From: JACKAQ01 sp965227145
GTDB taxonomy: Bacteria; Calditrichota; Calditrichia; RBG-13-44-9; J075
Reading direction: 5' to 3'
Assembly (NCBI GenBank): GCA_965227145.1
Contig: OZ245730.1
Location: 4,216,001-4,280,000 of the forward strand
DNA length: 64,000 nt
Shown: piece by piece, positions 50,974-59,440 of the stretch
How positions within the stretch are numbered: the first letter of the stretch is position 1
How the letters are laid out: every line of letters begins with the position of its first letter
Program-made: the position numbers and the translations under genes
Notes under the pieces: model-generated
What the model was told of the DNA's origin: nothing
The model's database searches: none
The model's input: the letters and a program-made list of their open reading frames with translations, nothing else

Positions 50974-53148
50974 ATGAAGCGATATACAGGTTTCGTGATT
51001 GCCATGTCTGCAATCCTATTGTTTAGCGGCACAATTCATGCGCAGTTTGAATTTCAGGAACGCGATACGCTAACCATCGTTAGCCATCCGGCATTGCGCC
51101 ATTCACCGCCGCAAATGCCGGCATCGCCGCAAACCTACAAAAGCAGTAACGGATTTGAGGGATTGCTGGCAGCACGTTTCCAGTTTGTTCTGGATTCCAT
51201 GTTGTTTACCCACAATTTGATGGGCGCATCCGCAGCCATCATTTTGCCGGAAAAGGGAACGTGGCTCGGCGCCGGGGGATTTTCCAATCCGGTAACCAAC
51301 GATTCCATGCGCACGGATATGTTGCTGGAAATCGACAGTAACACGAAATCGTTTGTCGCTGCGATCATCCTGCAAATGGTGGAAGAAGGCAGTTTGTCGC
51401 TGGAAGATCCGATCAGCCAATGGCTGCCAACATTTGCAAATGTGGACAGCACGATGACCATCCGGCAATTGTTGCAACACACTGGCGGCGTCAGCGATTA
51501 TTTTAATGATAATCCGGCAACGCTTTTGGCAATCCTCAATGATCCCACCTTGTTCTGGACACCGGAATACACATTAACGTATGTGTTGCAACCCAATTTT
51601 CCGCCCGGTGCGGCTTGGCGCTATTCCAATACAGGCTATACTTTGGCGGGGATGATCATCCGGGAAATCAGCGGCGCAGATTCGTTTACGGTGCCGTTGC
51701 ATCAGCGATTATTGGAACCGTTCAACTTGCAACATACCTTTATGGATATCGAAGAACCGCTGGTCGGCGAGCTGGCGCACAACTGGAACGATCTCAACGG
51801 CGATGGCATCCTCGATGACCTCACCGTTATTCCGCGCACCGCGTGGATGAGTTCGCTGTGGACAGCCGGCGCAATCGTCTCCACTGCGGAAGATCTGGCG
51901 AAATGGGTGTATTTGCTGCACGGCGATCAGGTACTCAGCCCGACTGCCATGCAGGAAATGCGCAATACCGTGCCAATTCCCGGCACTCCGGTCCGATACG
52001 GACTTGGGATTTATTCCTTTCCGGTACTCGGCAAAACCCTTTGGGGTCATGACGGGGGCGGAATCGGTTTCAATTCCCAGGCATTGTTTTACCGGGAACG
52101 CGGGGTCAGCATTGCGGTAATAATGAATCAACGCGGCGGCACGGCCAGCTCCGCAGAAATTCTGAGAGAATTATTCCGGGTGGTATTGAAATATTATGAG
52201 CAGCCGCATGATCATCCCTATGCGATCAACGCGGCGGTCAATCCGCGCTATCTGCATCCGCAATCGGATACGGCGGCAGTAACTGCAAAAATTCTCAATC
52301 CCGAAAATCATCAGTTTACCGTAGCCGCCATTTACGCCAATTCGGACAGCACCGTCATCGATACCCTGCCGATGTTTGACGACGGTCTGCACGGCGACAG
52401 CCTGGCTGGTGACAATCTGTATGGCGCAATTCTGGGTCCGTTGAGCGACGAAAGCAATTACGATGTCCGTATTAAAACCACTGATACCGATAGCGCATTT
52501 ACTCACTTCAAATCGACCATTTTCACCACTCAGGGCCCTATTACTTTTCAGGATTTTTCGTTACAAAGCACAGCCGGAACGCTTTACGCTTTAAAAATTT
52601 CATTAAAAAATGAAAGCGCAACATCCGTCGTGCCCAATGTATCTTTGCAAATAGAAACTGCCGATACCGCCGTAACCCAAATCTTAAATGCCAACCCAGT
52701 ATTCGGCAGTTTTTTACCCGGCGAAGTAAAACAAACGCCGGCGTATTCCCTGTTGAATATCCCCGATTTTTCAGCGCCGGTTACCATAAATATTCACATC
52801 GCAATTGATAACAACATTTTCTGGGATGACAGTTTTATCATCGAACCGCCAACCGGATTGCACAGCGATGGCGATGCTGCTCCGGTAACCTTTTCGCTGG
52901 AACAAAACTATCCCAACCCGTTTAATCCGGCAACGACCATCCGGTTCGAATTGCCGTCAGCAGGTTTTACAACGCTCACAATTTACAACAGTCTTGGCGA
53001 AAGCGTCAAAACATTAATCTCGCAAAAAATTGCAGCCGGGAGCTATTCGATCGATTGGGATGCATCGGGAATGTCCAGCGGGATTTATTTTTATCGATTA
53101 AGCGCCGGAGAATTCAGCCAGATTCGCAAAATGGTGTTGATCCGGTAA
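50974..53148 (+). CDS. Exported serine hydrolase (class C beta-lactamase fold) with sorting module
   Basis: A 724-residue secreted protein. A signal peptide (IAMSAILLFSGTIHAQ) precedes a beta-lactamase/DD-peptidase-like domain (about 60-410). The nucleophile Ser122 and Lys125 are in SNTK, Tyr217-Ser-Asn in RYSNTGYTLAG, and a third box HDGGG in WGHDGGGIGFN takes the place of KTG/HxG. All active-site residues are present. A beta-rich middle part (about 420-630) follows with segments such as FDDGLHGDSLAGDNLYG. A C-terminal module has NYPNPFNPATTIRFEL and KMVLIR. It is probably a peptidase or esterase on the cell surface rather than an antibiotic-resistance enzyme. Start ATG 50974 follows AAAAGGG. 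Confidence 0.9.
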   Translation: MKRYTGFVIAMSAILLFSGTIHAQFEFQERDTLTIVSHPALRHSPPQMPASPQTYKSSNGFEGLLAARFQFVLDSMLFTHNLMGASAAIILPEKGTWLGAGGFSNPVTNDSMRTDMLLEIDSNTKSFVAAIILQMVEEGSLSLEDPISQWLPTFANVDSTMTIRQLLQHTGGVSDYFNDNPATLLAILNDPTLFWTPEYTLTYVLQPNFPPGAAWRYSNTGYTLAGMIIREISGADSFTVPLHQRLLEPFNLQHTFMDIEEPLVGELAHNWNDLNGDGILDDLTVIPRTAWMSSLWTAGAIVSTAEDLAKWVYLLHGDQVLSPTAMQEMRNTVPIPGTPVRYGLGIYSFPVLGKTLWGHDGGGIGFNSQALFYRERGVSIAVIMNQRGGTASSAEILRELFRVVLKYYEQPHDHPYAINAAVNPRYLHPQSDTAAVTAKILNPENHQFTVAAIYANSDSTVIDTLPMFDDGLHGDSLAGDNLYGAILGPLSDESNYDVRIKTTDTDSAFTHFKSTIFTTQGPITFQDFSLQSTAGTLYALKISLKNESATSVVPNVSLQIETADTAVTQILNANPVFGSFLPGEVKQTPAYSLLNIPDFSAPVTINIHIAIDNNIFWDDSFIIEPPTGLHSDGDAAPVTFSLEQNYPNPFNPATTIRFELPSAGFTTLTIYNSLGESVKTLISQKIAAGSYSIDWDASGMSSGIYFYRLSAGEFSQIRKMVLIR

Positions 53149-53183
53149 CATCATTTAACTCCAATGGAAGCGTTGCAACAACG

Positions 53184-53618
53184 ATGATCAACTACAGAAA
53201 CATGACCATTGACGATTACAACGCGGTGACAGCCCTTTGGCTGCAAACCGAAGGTGTGCGCCTGCGCGATTCGGATTCCCGCCCGTCGCTGGGCGCGTAT
53301 CTTGCCAGAAACCCGGGAACCAGTTTTGTTGCCGAAATCGACAGCGAAATTGTTGGCGCGGTGCTCTGCGGGCACGATGGCAGACGCGGATATCTGTATC
53401 ATTTGGCGGTCGGTAAAGCGCACCGGAAGCAACATATCGGGAAAAAATTGGTAGAATTGGCGCTCACCGCCATCGAACAGCAGGGCATTTTTAAAGTGAT
53501 GATTGCTGTAAACGCGGATAATTTTTCCGGTGCAGATTTCTGGAAACACACCGGTTGGAAACCTCGCCCGGATCTGTTATTTATGGAAAAAACCGCAGAT
53601 GGGAAACCGAATGCGTGA
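53184..53618 (+). CDS. GNAT family N-acetyltransferase
   Basis: A 144-residue acetyltransferase that uses acetyl-CoA. Conserved parts are MTIDDYNAVTALWLQTEGV, VAEIDSEIVGAVLCGHDG, YLYHLAVGKAHRKQHIGKKL (motif A, the pyrophosphate-binding Q/RxxGxG/A region) and VNADNFSGADFWKHTGW (motif B). The subgroup resembles YpeA/RimI-like enzymes of unknown substrate. ATG 53184 is the most likely start (ATG 53202 is possible); the ribosome site is weak. It begins 36 bp after the exported hydrolase and may be read from the same transcript. Confidence 0.88.
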   Translation: MINYRNMTIDDYNAVTALWLQTEGVRLRDSDSRPSLGAYLARNPGTSFVAEIDSEIVGAVLCGHDGRRGYLYHLAVGKAHRKQHIGKKLVELALTAIEQQGIFKVMIAVNADNFSGADFWKHTGWKPRPDLLFMEKTADGKPNA

Positions 53619-53728
53619 ATCGAAAGAAAGGATTTTGAATTTTTAGCCGAACTGAGGGAACGCTTTTTGAAAGAAACAGAGAAGAAATCCAATTGAATAA
53701 CACTAAAAAAACACAACAGAAAAACCCA

Positions 53729-54217
53729 ATGAACAAATACCACACCCTGCCCGCAAGCCCGGAAAATATAACAGCCGGAACCGTCATTAGCAGATTGCTC
53801 GCCAGCATCGGGTTCCGGTATTCTTGGGCAACAGATGAATTACCGGGAACGGTGGCAGCGTTTCAGCCCGAAAATGAGGCCCGCAGCATCGCAGAAAACA
53901 TGGCGCACATCTGGGATTTATTGCAGTGGGTTCATGCCGCGATTCATCCAGAAACCGTTGCTAAGCCAGAAGGGTTGCATCCACTGCGTATGGGCACGCT
54001 GGCATTAATTGAAACGCTGGAACACTCCTTTTCAACAATGGATGCGCAAACCCTGGCAGAAATAAAGCTGTTGAAATAACCGTTTTGGCCGCTTATCAAC
54101 GGGCCATTATCCGACGTGCTGACCCATATCGGACAAATAGCCATGTTGCGGCGTATCGCCGGTTCGCCGGTTTCTGTCAGCAATCCATTTCAGGGCACAC
54201 CGCCGCCGGGCAAATAA
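53729..54217 (+). pseudogene. DinB-like protein interrupted by an in-frame stop
   Basis: The first part (116 codons from ATG 53729) reads LPASPENITAGTVISRLLAS and IGFRYSWATDELPG, with SIAENMAHIWDLLQWVH, as in the DinB-like four-helix family. It ends at TAA 54077-54079. In the same frame the next codons read PFWPLINGPLSDVLTHIGQI and AMLRRIAGSPV up to TAA 54215-54217, which is the conserved end of the same family (normally YPFW.LINGP.ADALTHVGQ, with the His metal ligand). A single base change (TAT or TAC to TAA) would explain this. So the gene is probably a recent pseudogene, a readthrough case or a sequencing error. The upstream in-frame TTG at 53693 is an alternative start. Confidence 0.75.
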
Positions 54218-54326
54218 GTTGCGCTGCGTCCATTTCAACTTCCCAACAATCTCCGGTCATTCATCCGCAACAAATCCTTCCTCACTTCCGTTTGGATAAT
54301 ATTATAAACACAACCGAGGTAATTGA

Positions 54327-55139
54327 ATGACCCTTCATGAATTTCTGGATATCAACTACGGTGCCGACGGCGATGCCAAACTGCGTCAACTGCTGGCGGA
54401 TGGCGCAAATATCAACGCTGTAAGCGGACTGGTACGGGAAACGCCGTTGCATGTTGCCACGCGACGCCGGCGGCTCTCTGCCGCAACCATTTTGCTCGAT
54501 AACGGTGCAGATATCAACGCAAATACTGCGGGCGGAAAAACGGCTTATGCCCACGCCATTCGCCGCCGGTTCACGGAAATGGTTGCGTTGTTTGCGGATC
54601 GCGGTGCGGATACCACGCTCAATCTTGCGGATCGGTTTGCCGTAGCCGTTGTCAACGGAAAGCTGGACGATGCGCGACAGATACTTGCGGCAAATCCCGG
54701 CGTCGCAAATACCGGCAACCCGGAAGAAGATCGCCTGCTGGCGGATGTCGCCGGACGAAATCCCACCGAACCGGTAGCGCTGTTGATCGCTGCCGGGGCA
54801 AATCTTTCCGCTCCGGGATTGGATGACGGTACAGCGCTGCATCAGGCAGCGTGGTTTGGTCAGCCGGAAAACGCCCGTTTGTTGATCGATGCCGGCGCAC
54901 CGCTGGAGATTTTTGACGCGGTGCACACCAGCTCGCCGATCGGATGGGCGGTGCACGGCTCCCGCTATTCCGGCGATGCGGCTCAACGCGAAGCTGATTA
55001 CATCGCTATCGTGCGGATGCTGCTGGATGCCGGAGCAAAACTGCATTATCCCGGCACACCGGATAACGACAATTATTACCATTGTTTGTTAACTGACGCC
55101 AGCCCGGGTGTTGCTAAAATCCTTCGAATCAACCGGTAA
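54327..55139 (+). CDS. Ankyrin repeat protein
   Basis: A 270-residue protein without a signal peptide. It contains five to six ankyrin-like helical repeats, clearest as ETPLHVATRRRRLSAATILL, then DNGADINANTAGGKTAYAHA, DDGTALHQAAWFGQPENARL and IDAGAPLEIFD. Repeat units in the middle (130-160) are degenerate. Such proteins bind other proteins; no catalytic part is visible. ATG 54327 is preceded by CCGAGGTAATTGA. It lies in a row of small plus-strand genes of mixed function, and no partner can be named. Confidence 0.85.
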   Translation: MTLHEFLDINYGADGDAKLRQLLADGANINAVSGLVRETPLHVATRRRRLSAATILLDNGADINANTAGGKTAYAHAIRRRFTEMVALFADRGADTTLNLADRFAVAVVNGKLDDARQILAANPGVANTGNPEEDRLLADVAGRNPTEPVALLIAAGANLSAPGLDDGTALHQAAWFGQPENARLLIDAGAPLEIFDAVHTSSPIGWAVHGSRYSGDAAQREADYIAIVRMLLDAGAKLHYPGTPDNDNYYHCLLTDASPGVAKILRINR

Positions 55140-55273
55140 TAAATTGCATCGCTTTTGGGTTACAGAGAAAAAAACACCATATCGCAATCACCTCAAATCC
55201 ATTCAACCCATCCAATTTCTTGACGCCCGGAAGATATTTTATTATACTCAGGAATCAAAAAAAGGGATACACC

Positions 55274-55819
55274 ATGAACACAATCATCGCGCTGTTGCGG
55301 GGCATCAACGTTGGCGGAAACAACAAATTGCCGATGAAAGAATTGCGGAAAGTGCTGACAAAAATGGGGTTGAAAGACGTGCAAACCTACATCCAGAGTG
55401 GCAATGTTGTCTTCCGCAGCGACACTGCAGATATGGGCAAATTGTCCGAATCGATCACCGCTGCTATCCAAAACAGCCACGGTTTTGCGCCGCGCATCAT
55501 GCTGCTCACTGCCGGTTCGCTGCGACAAGCGATCGCCGCAAATCCCTTTCCCGAAGGCGAAAGCGAACCCAAATCGCTGCACCTTTTTTTTCTGGCAGCG
55601 CCGCCGGAAAACCCGGATATCGCCAAAATTGAATCCCTGAAATCCGATACAGAAAACTACAAACTAATCGGCACTGTGTTTTATCTCCACGCACCGGACG
55701 GCATCGGTCGTTCCAAACTGGCGGAGAAAGTTGAACGAGCGTTGGGCGTTCCCGCAACAGCTCGGAACTGGCGTTCCGTCTGCCAGATCATGGCAATGGC
55801 GGATGAGATTGCGCAATAA
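55274..55819 (+). CDS. DUF1697 family protein
   Basis: A 181-residue protein matching the DUF1697 family at the start IIALLRGINVGGNNKLPMKE, then TYIQSGNVVFRSD and the C-terminal TARNWRSVCQIMAMADE. The biochemical role of the family is not established to my knowledge. ATG 55274 has AAAAAGGG upstream and begins the conserved part; the longer frame from 55220 is not needed. It is followed by the P-loop kinase gene after 18 bp, with which it may be co-transcribed. Confidence 0.88.
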   Translation: MNTIIALLRGINVGGNNKLPMKELRKVLTKMGLKDVQTYIQSGNVVFRSDTADMGKLSESITAAIQNSHGFAPRIMLLTAGSLRQAIAANPFPEGESEPKSLHLFFLAAPPENPDIAKIESLKSDTENYKLIGTVFYLHAPDGIGRSKLAEKVERALGVPATARNWRSVCQIMAMADEIAQ

Positions 55820-55837
55820 AACGGGAAATTTACGGCA

Positions 55838-56398
55838 ATGAATCGTATCGTGATTGTTGGCACCAGTTGCTCCGGCAAATCGACGTTTGCCAATCAGCTT
55901 GCCCAAAAACTGGGTTATCCGTACATCCAGTTGGACGAATTGTTTTGGCTGGAAAATTGGCAGGAAAGACCACCGGACGAATTTGAGAAGTTGGTGAAGT
56001 CGGCAATCGATCAACGATTTTGGGTGATCGACGGAAATTATCAGAAAGTCCGGCAGATCACCTGGGGCAAAGCAGATACGATTATCTGGCTCAATTATTC
56101 TTTTCCGGTCGTTTTCAAAAGGGCACTGTTCCGAACCATCAAACGAATTGTTTTTCGGGAACAGTTGTATTCGGGAAACCGGGAAACGTTTGTCAGATCC
56201 TTTTTTAGCCGGGAATCAATCTTGTTTTGGGTAATAACCACGCATCAGCAGCGGAAACAACGCTATCGCAGATTATTTGCGGTAGATGAATTTGCCCGAC
56301 TGAATAAAATCGAATTTACAACGCCGAAAGCCGCAGCGCATTTTCTGAACACGATCGAACGGATTCCGGAAACCACTAAATCGGACATAAACCGATGA
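55838..56398 (+). CDS. P-loop nucleotide kinase-like protein
   Basis: A 186-residue small kinase of the adenylate-kinase/topology-modulation type. Walker A is VIVGTSCSGKSTFANQLAQKL near residue 10, then YIQLDELFWLENWQERP, FWVIDGNYQKVRQ and ADTIIWLNYSFPVVFKRALF (Walker B region). It ends with a helical part rich in Arg (HQQRKQRYRRLF). Substrate is not predictable. It overlaps the UDG-like gene by 4 bp (ATGA), which suggests translation coupling. The name FlaR-like is sometimes given to this group without proof of function. Confidence 0.85.
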   Translation: MNRIVIVGTSCSGKSTFANQLAQKLGYPYIQLDELFWLENWQERPPDEFEKLVKSAIDQRFWVIDGNYQKVRQITWGKADTIIWLNYSFPVVFKRALFRTIKRIVFREQLYSGNRETFVRSFFSRESILFWVITTHQQRKQRYRRLFAVDEFARLNKIEFTTPKAAAHFLNTIERIPETTKSDINR

Positions 56399-56967
56399 AA
56401 AAATTACTTAATGAAATACGCAGTTGCGATGTTTGCGCGGCACATTTACCGCTCGGCGCCAATCCGGTGCTTGCGGCGCATCCGCAATCGCGCATCGTGA
56501 TTATCGGGCAGGCGCCCGGCAAAAAAGTGCATGAATCCGGCGTTCCGTGGGACGATCCCAGCGGCGACCAACTCCGCAAATGGCTGAACATCGACAAAGC
56601 GGCATTTTACGACGCCACAAATATCGCCATCATTCCGATGGGTTTTTGCTATCCCGGCAAAGGCAAATCCGGTGATCTGCCGCCGCGCCCGGAATGTGCC
56701 CCGCTGTGGCACAATCAACTGTTCGGGCAAATGCCAAATGTGCTGCTCACTCTGCTGATCGGACAATACGCCCAGGGGCGATATCTGCCGGAAAACCCGC
56801 ACAACAATCTCACTGAAACCGTCCGGCATTACCGGGATTATCTCCCGGAATATTTGCCACTCCCCCACCCATCACCCCGGAATCGCTTTTGGCTGGCGAA
56901 AAATCCCTGGTTTACAGAGGATGTGATTCCCGAATTGCAACGCCGTGTTGCGGCGATTTTGGGTTGA
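56395..56967 (+). CDS. Uracil-DNA glycosylase superfamily protein
   Basis: A 190-residue protein of the UDG superfamily. The N-terminal CDVCAAHLPLGANPVLAAHP has two Cys, next comes IVIIGQAPGKKVHESGVPWD (motif A, GQAPG), and the C-terminal part LPLPHPSPRNRFWLAKNPWF carries the HPSPRN motif B. The group of family 4/5-like members with a short Cys cluster often shows weak or untested glycosylase activity. It overlaps the kinase gene by 4 bp. It follows a DNA-repair theme with the 3-methyladenine glycosylase and RecQ elsewhere, but there is no direct link. Confidence 0.88.
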   Translation: MKKLLNEIRSCDVCAAHLPLGANPVLAAHPQSRIVIIGQAPGKKVHESGVPWDDPSGDQLRKWLNIDKAAFYDATNIAIIPMGFCYPGKGKSGDLPPRPECAPLWHNQLFGQMPNVLLTLLIGQYAQGRYLPENPHNNLTETVRHYRDYLPEYLPLPHPSPRNRFWLAKNPWFTEDVIPELQRRVAAILG

Positions 56968-56995
56968 TGCCCCATCCACTAAAAGGAACCAAATC

Positions 56996-57391
56996 ATGCG
57001 ACAAACCCTTGCACAAATCGCGCTGGTTGTTAACGATTACGACGAAGCGATTCGCTTTTACACCGAAAAATTGCATTTCACGCTCATCGAAGATACACCG
57101 CTCAGCGAAACCAAACGTTGGGTGATTATTGCGCCACCCGGATCGGACGGTTGCCGCCTGCTGCTCGCCAAAGCCGCCAACGATGAACAGCGCAGCCGGA
57201 TCGGCAATCAAACCGGCGGACGGGTATTTCTATTTTTGAATACGGATAATTTTGCGCGGGATTTTCAAAATCTGGTTGATCAGCAGGTTACCATCGTCCG
57301 GCAACCGGTGCGGGAAACTTGGGGACAAGTTGCCGTATTTGCTGATCTTTACGGCAATCTCTGGGATTTGATCGAACCGGTAACTGTGTGA
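56996..57391 (+). CDS. VOC family protein (glyoxalase-like)
   Basis: A 131-residue vicinal-oxygen-chelate protein. It starts QIALVVNDYDEAIRFYTEKL and ends VAVFADLYGNLWDLIEP, both standard for the fold, with WVIIAPPGSDGCRLLLAKA between. It resembles small dioxygenase/lyase-like proteins of unknown substrate, and belongs to a different subgroup from the VOC protein at 24257. ATG 56996 has AAAAGGAA upstream. The gene stops immediately before the 42-bp minisatellite. Confidence 0.88.
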   Translation: MRQTLAQIALVVNDYDEAIRFYTEKLHFTLIEDTPLSETKRWVIIAPPGSDGCRLLLAKAANDEQRSRIGNQTGGRVFLFLNTDNFARDFQNLVDQQVTIVRQPVRETWGQVAVFADLYGNLWDLIEPVTV

Positions 57392-57408
57392 TGGCTATAT
57401 CCAACCGT

Positions 57409-57608
57409 TTTACCCCATTGTTCATTTGCACAATGCCATATTTCCATGGATTTACCCCATTGTTCATTTGCACAATGCCATATTTCCATGGATTTACCCC
57501 ATTGTTCATTCGCACAATGCCATATTTCCATGGATTTACCCCATTGTTCATTTGCACAATGCCATATTTCCGTGGATTTACCCCATTGTTCATTCGCACA
57601 ATGCCATA
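57409..57608. repeat. 42-bp minisatellite, about five copies
   Basis: The unit begins TTTACCCCATTGTTCAT and starts at 57409, 57451, 57493, 57535 and 57577, an exact 42-bp period. Each complete unit holds CATTGT-8 nt-ACAATG and TCCATGGA, both palindromes. Variation is limited to T/C at one place in copies 3 and 5 and CCGTGG in one copy. All frames across it are open, so long frames here are not evidence of a gene. Confidence 0.95.
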
Positions 57609-57677
57609 ATCCATCCGCAATTTCTGCTTTTCACAATTCAAACAGTGAATAATCTGCGTTTTATGCTGATTTAAAAT

Positions 57678-57726
57678 AAAAAAGGATTAAGGCGGGATAT
57701 TTTATCCTTTAACCTTAATCCTTTTT
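57678..57726. terminator. Stem-loop/terminator, copy 1
   Basis: A perfect 14-bp inverted repeat AAAAAGGATTAAGG / CCTTAATCCTTTTT with an inner GGATA...TATCC hairpin. It can work as a terminator on both strands. Nearly the same element recurs 158 bp downstream. Confidence 0.8.
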
Positions 57727-57835
57727 CAATTTCAGAAAAGCGAACCACAAATTTGTGGGATTTATGCAAATTTTGAGATTCTTCGCCTGTGGCTCAGAAT
57801 GACAGCTTTCACAAATTTGGTCAGAGAATCAAAAC

Positions 57836-57883
57836 AAAAAAGGATTAAGGTGGGATATTTATCCTTTAACCTTAATCCTTTTT
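57836..57883 (-). terminator. Stem-loop/terminator, copy 2, downstream of the tRNA
   Basis: Same 14-bp inverted repeat as copy 1, with one base change in the loop and a one-base shorter spacer. It lies 13 bp after the 3' end of the tRNA gene on the minus strand and is well placed to end its transcript. Confidence 0.85.
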
Positions 57884-57894
57884 CCTTGCTTCAT

Positions 57895-57981
<87 letters not shown>

Positions 57982-58091
57982 GGCAACTACATATTTTTAG
58001 CACGGCAAAGATAACAGATTTTTGCAGGTTCCAAAAGTAAAAATTTAAATATCGTGCAGCCCGGTATTTCGACGGCGCTTTGCCCAACTCA

Positions 58092-59204
58092 TTAATTGTT
58101 CAGCAAATCCGCAAGATCGTAAAACTGGAACGTGCGATTATCAGACATCGCCACAAACAATCCATTCGGAAAACGGCTTCCCAACGCAACATGCGTTGCA
58201 TCGATGCCATCGGTTTGTTTGGTGGATAGCCGCACAGTTTTGATACGCGGTTGATAGTGCATATTCTCCGACGCACCCTCTCGCGGATAAAAATGGAACA
58301 CATTCGCCTGCTGATCGGAAACGACAATATAGCCCGGTTTACCCGGCGGCGCGATGATGGCTATCCCTTCGCGATCCCGGCGATAATATTCGGTTGCCAA
58401 CACACCAAGCTGCATCGCTGCATCGGGATGATCCGGGTCTGCGTGATATTTGCGAACACCAAAATATTCATCACTGTAATAGACGTAGCCCAATTCGTCG
58501 TCCACGGCAACGGCCTCAATTTCACCGTCGTGATCAAAAAACTCGCCAAATTCGCGCACTTTTTTGCCGACCACCTGCCCGTTTTCTTCGATCAATTGAT
58601 ATTGCCACAAATAGCTGCCGGACTCGCCATCTTTCCGGCTAACGATGGCGAAAATAGCGCCGTCGTGCGGGCGTTTATACAATCCGATGCCCATCGGCAG
58701 GCGTTTGGACGGCTTTTCACCATCGAAAACCTTGATGCCATCGCCATCGATATGTTGCATATCCGGCAAGCGAAACACGCGGATTTCGTTGGCGTATCGC
58801 TCGGTGCACACGGCGATATCAATCAGCGAATCGCCAAACACAAAGCCATATTCCACATCCACATTGTTGGGGCGTTTCAGATGTTTTACGGTAAGCTGTT
58901 GCTGGATTTTTCCGTCCAGATCAAACACAAATAATCCGCCGGTTCGGCTGCCGTCGTTTTTGCCTTTGTCCGTCCCGATAATCAGGCTTTTGGACGGATC
59001 TGCGGGATTGATCCAGATTGCCGGATCATCGCTGTCGATGGCGGTTTTTTCGGTGATAACCGCCGGCGCTATTTTTTTGAAATAGAAATACGACCAGCCC
59101 ATGACCGCAGCAGCCATCAAAATCAGCACGACCAAAACAATCCATTCAGTCTTCAGGATTTCGCGTTTGGTTCGATTATTTTCTGCGTTGGTGTTTGTCA
59201 GCAT
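58092..59204 (-). CDS. Beta-propeller phytase
   Basis: A 370-residue membrane-anchored or secreted phytase (3-phytase, BPP family), which removes phosphates from inositol hexakisphosphate in a Ca2+-dependent way. The family opening DSDDPAIWINPADPSKSLII is followed by GTDKGKNDG and GGLFVFDLDGK. RPNNVDVEYGF, DGEIEAVAVDDELGYVYYSD and RDREGIAIIAPPGKPGY are also typical, and the protein ends at the sixth blade. An N-terminal transmembrane helix (WIVLVVLILMAAAVMGWSYF) near residue 25 follows a charged cytoplasmic start. ATG 59204 was chosen; a longer frame to 59327 lacks support. No phosphate-regulation gene is nearby. Confidence 0.9.
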   Translation of the reverse strand: MLTNTNAENNRTKREILKTEWIVLVVLILMAAAVMGWSYFYFKKIAPAVITEKTAIDSDDPAIWINPADPSKSLIIGTDKGKNDGSRTGGLFVFDLDGKIQQQLTVKHLKRPNNVDVEYGFVFGDSLIDIAVCTERYANEIRVFRLPDMQHIDGDGIKVFDGEKPSKRLPMGIGLYKRPHDGAIFAIVSRKDGESGSYLWQYQLIEENGQVVGKKVREFGEFFDHDGEIEAVAVDDELGYVYYSDEYFGVRKYHADPDHPDAAMQLGVLATEYYRRDREGIAIIAPPGKPGYIVVSDQQANVFHFYPREGASENMHYQPRIKTVRLSTKQTDGIDATHVALGSRFPNGLFVAMSDNRTFQFYDLADLLNN

Positions 59205-59440
59205 CAATATTTTCAGTTTTCTTTTCAATAAAAAATATCGGATTCCGGTGCAATTTTCATTGTTTAAATGCAATAAAAAATATGGGATTATCCCGAATTG
59301 CATGTGCGGAAACGCATTCCTGATCAAATCAATTTACCCAAAATGTAAATGACTGTTGCAATTTATTTGTGAAATTCATATTTTTTTAACAGCAAAGACT
59401 TACCGGGATATTATCTAAATAATTGCACAAGGGGTTACAA

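Noticed and set aside
50974..53148. The class C beta-lactamase fold considered as an antibiotic-resistance gene
   Set aside because: The middle domain, the sorting module and the HDGGG third box fit secreted esterases/peptidases better than AmpC.
57409..57608. Minisatellite considered as a CRISPR array
   Set aside because: There are no unique spacers. The whole 42-bp unit repeats, and no cas genes are near.
57288..57641. A minus-strand frame and several plus-strand frames encoding 14-residue repeats over the minisatellite
   Set aside because: A 42-bp repeat without stops is open in every frame. There is no ribosome site and overlap with the VOC gene end.
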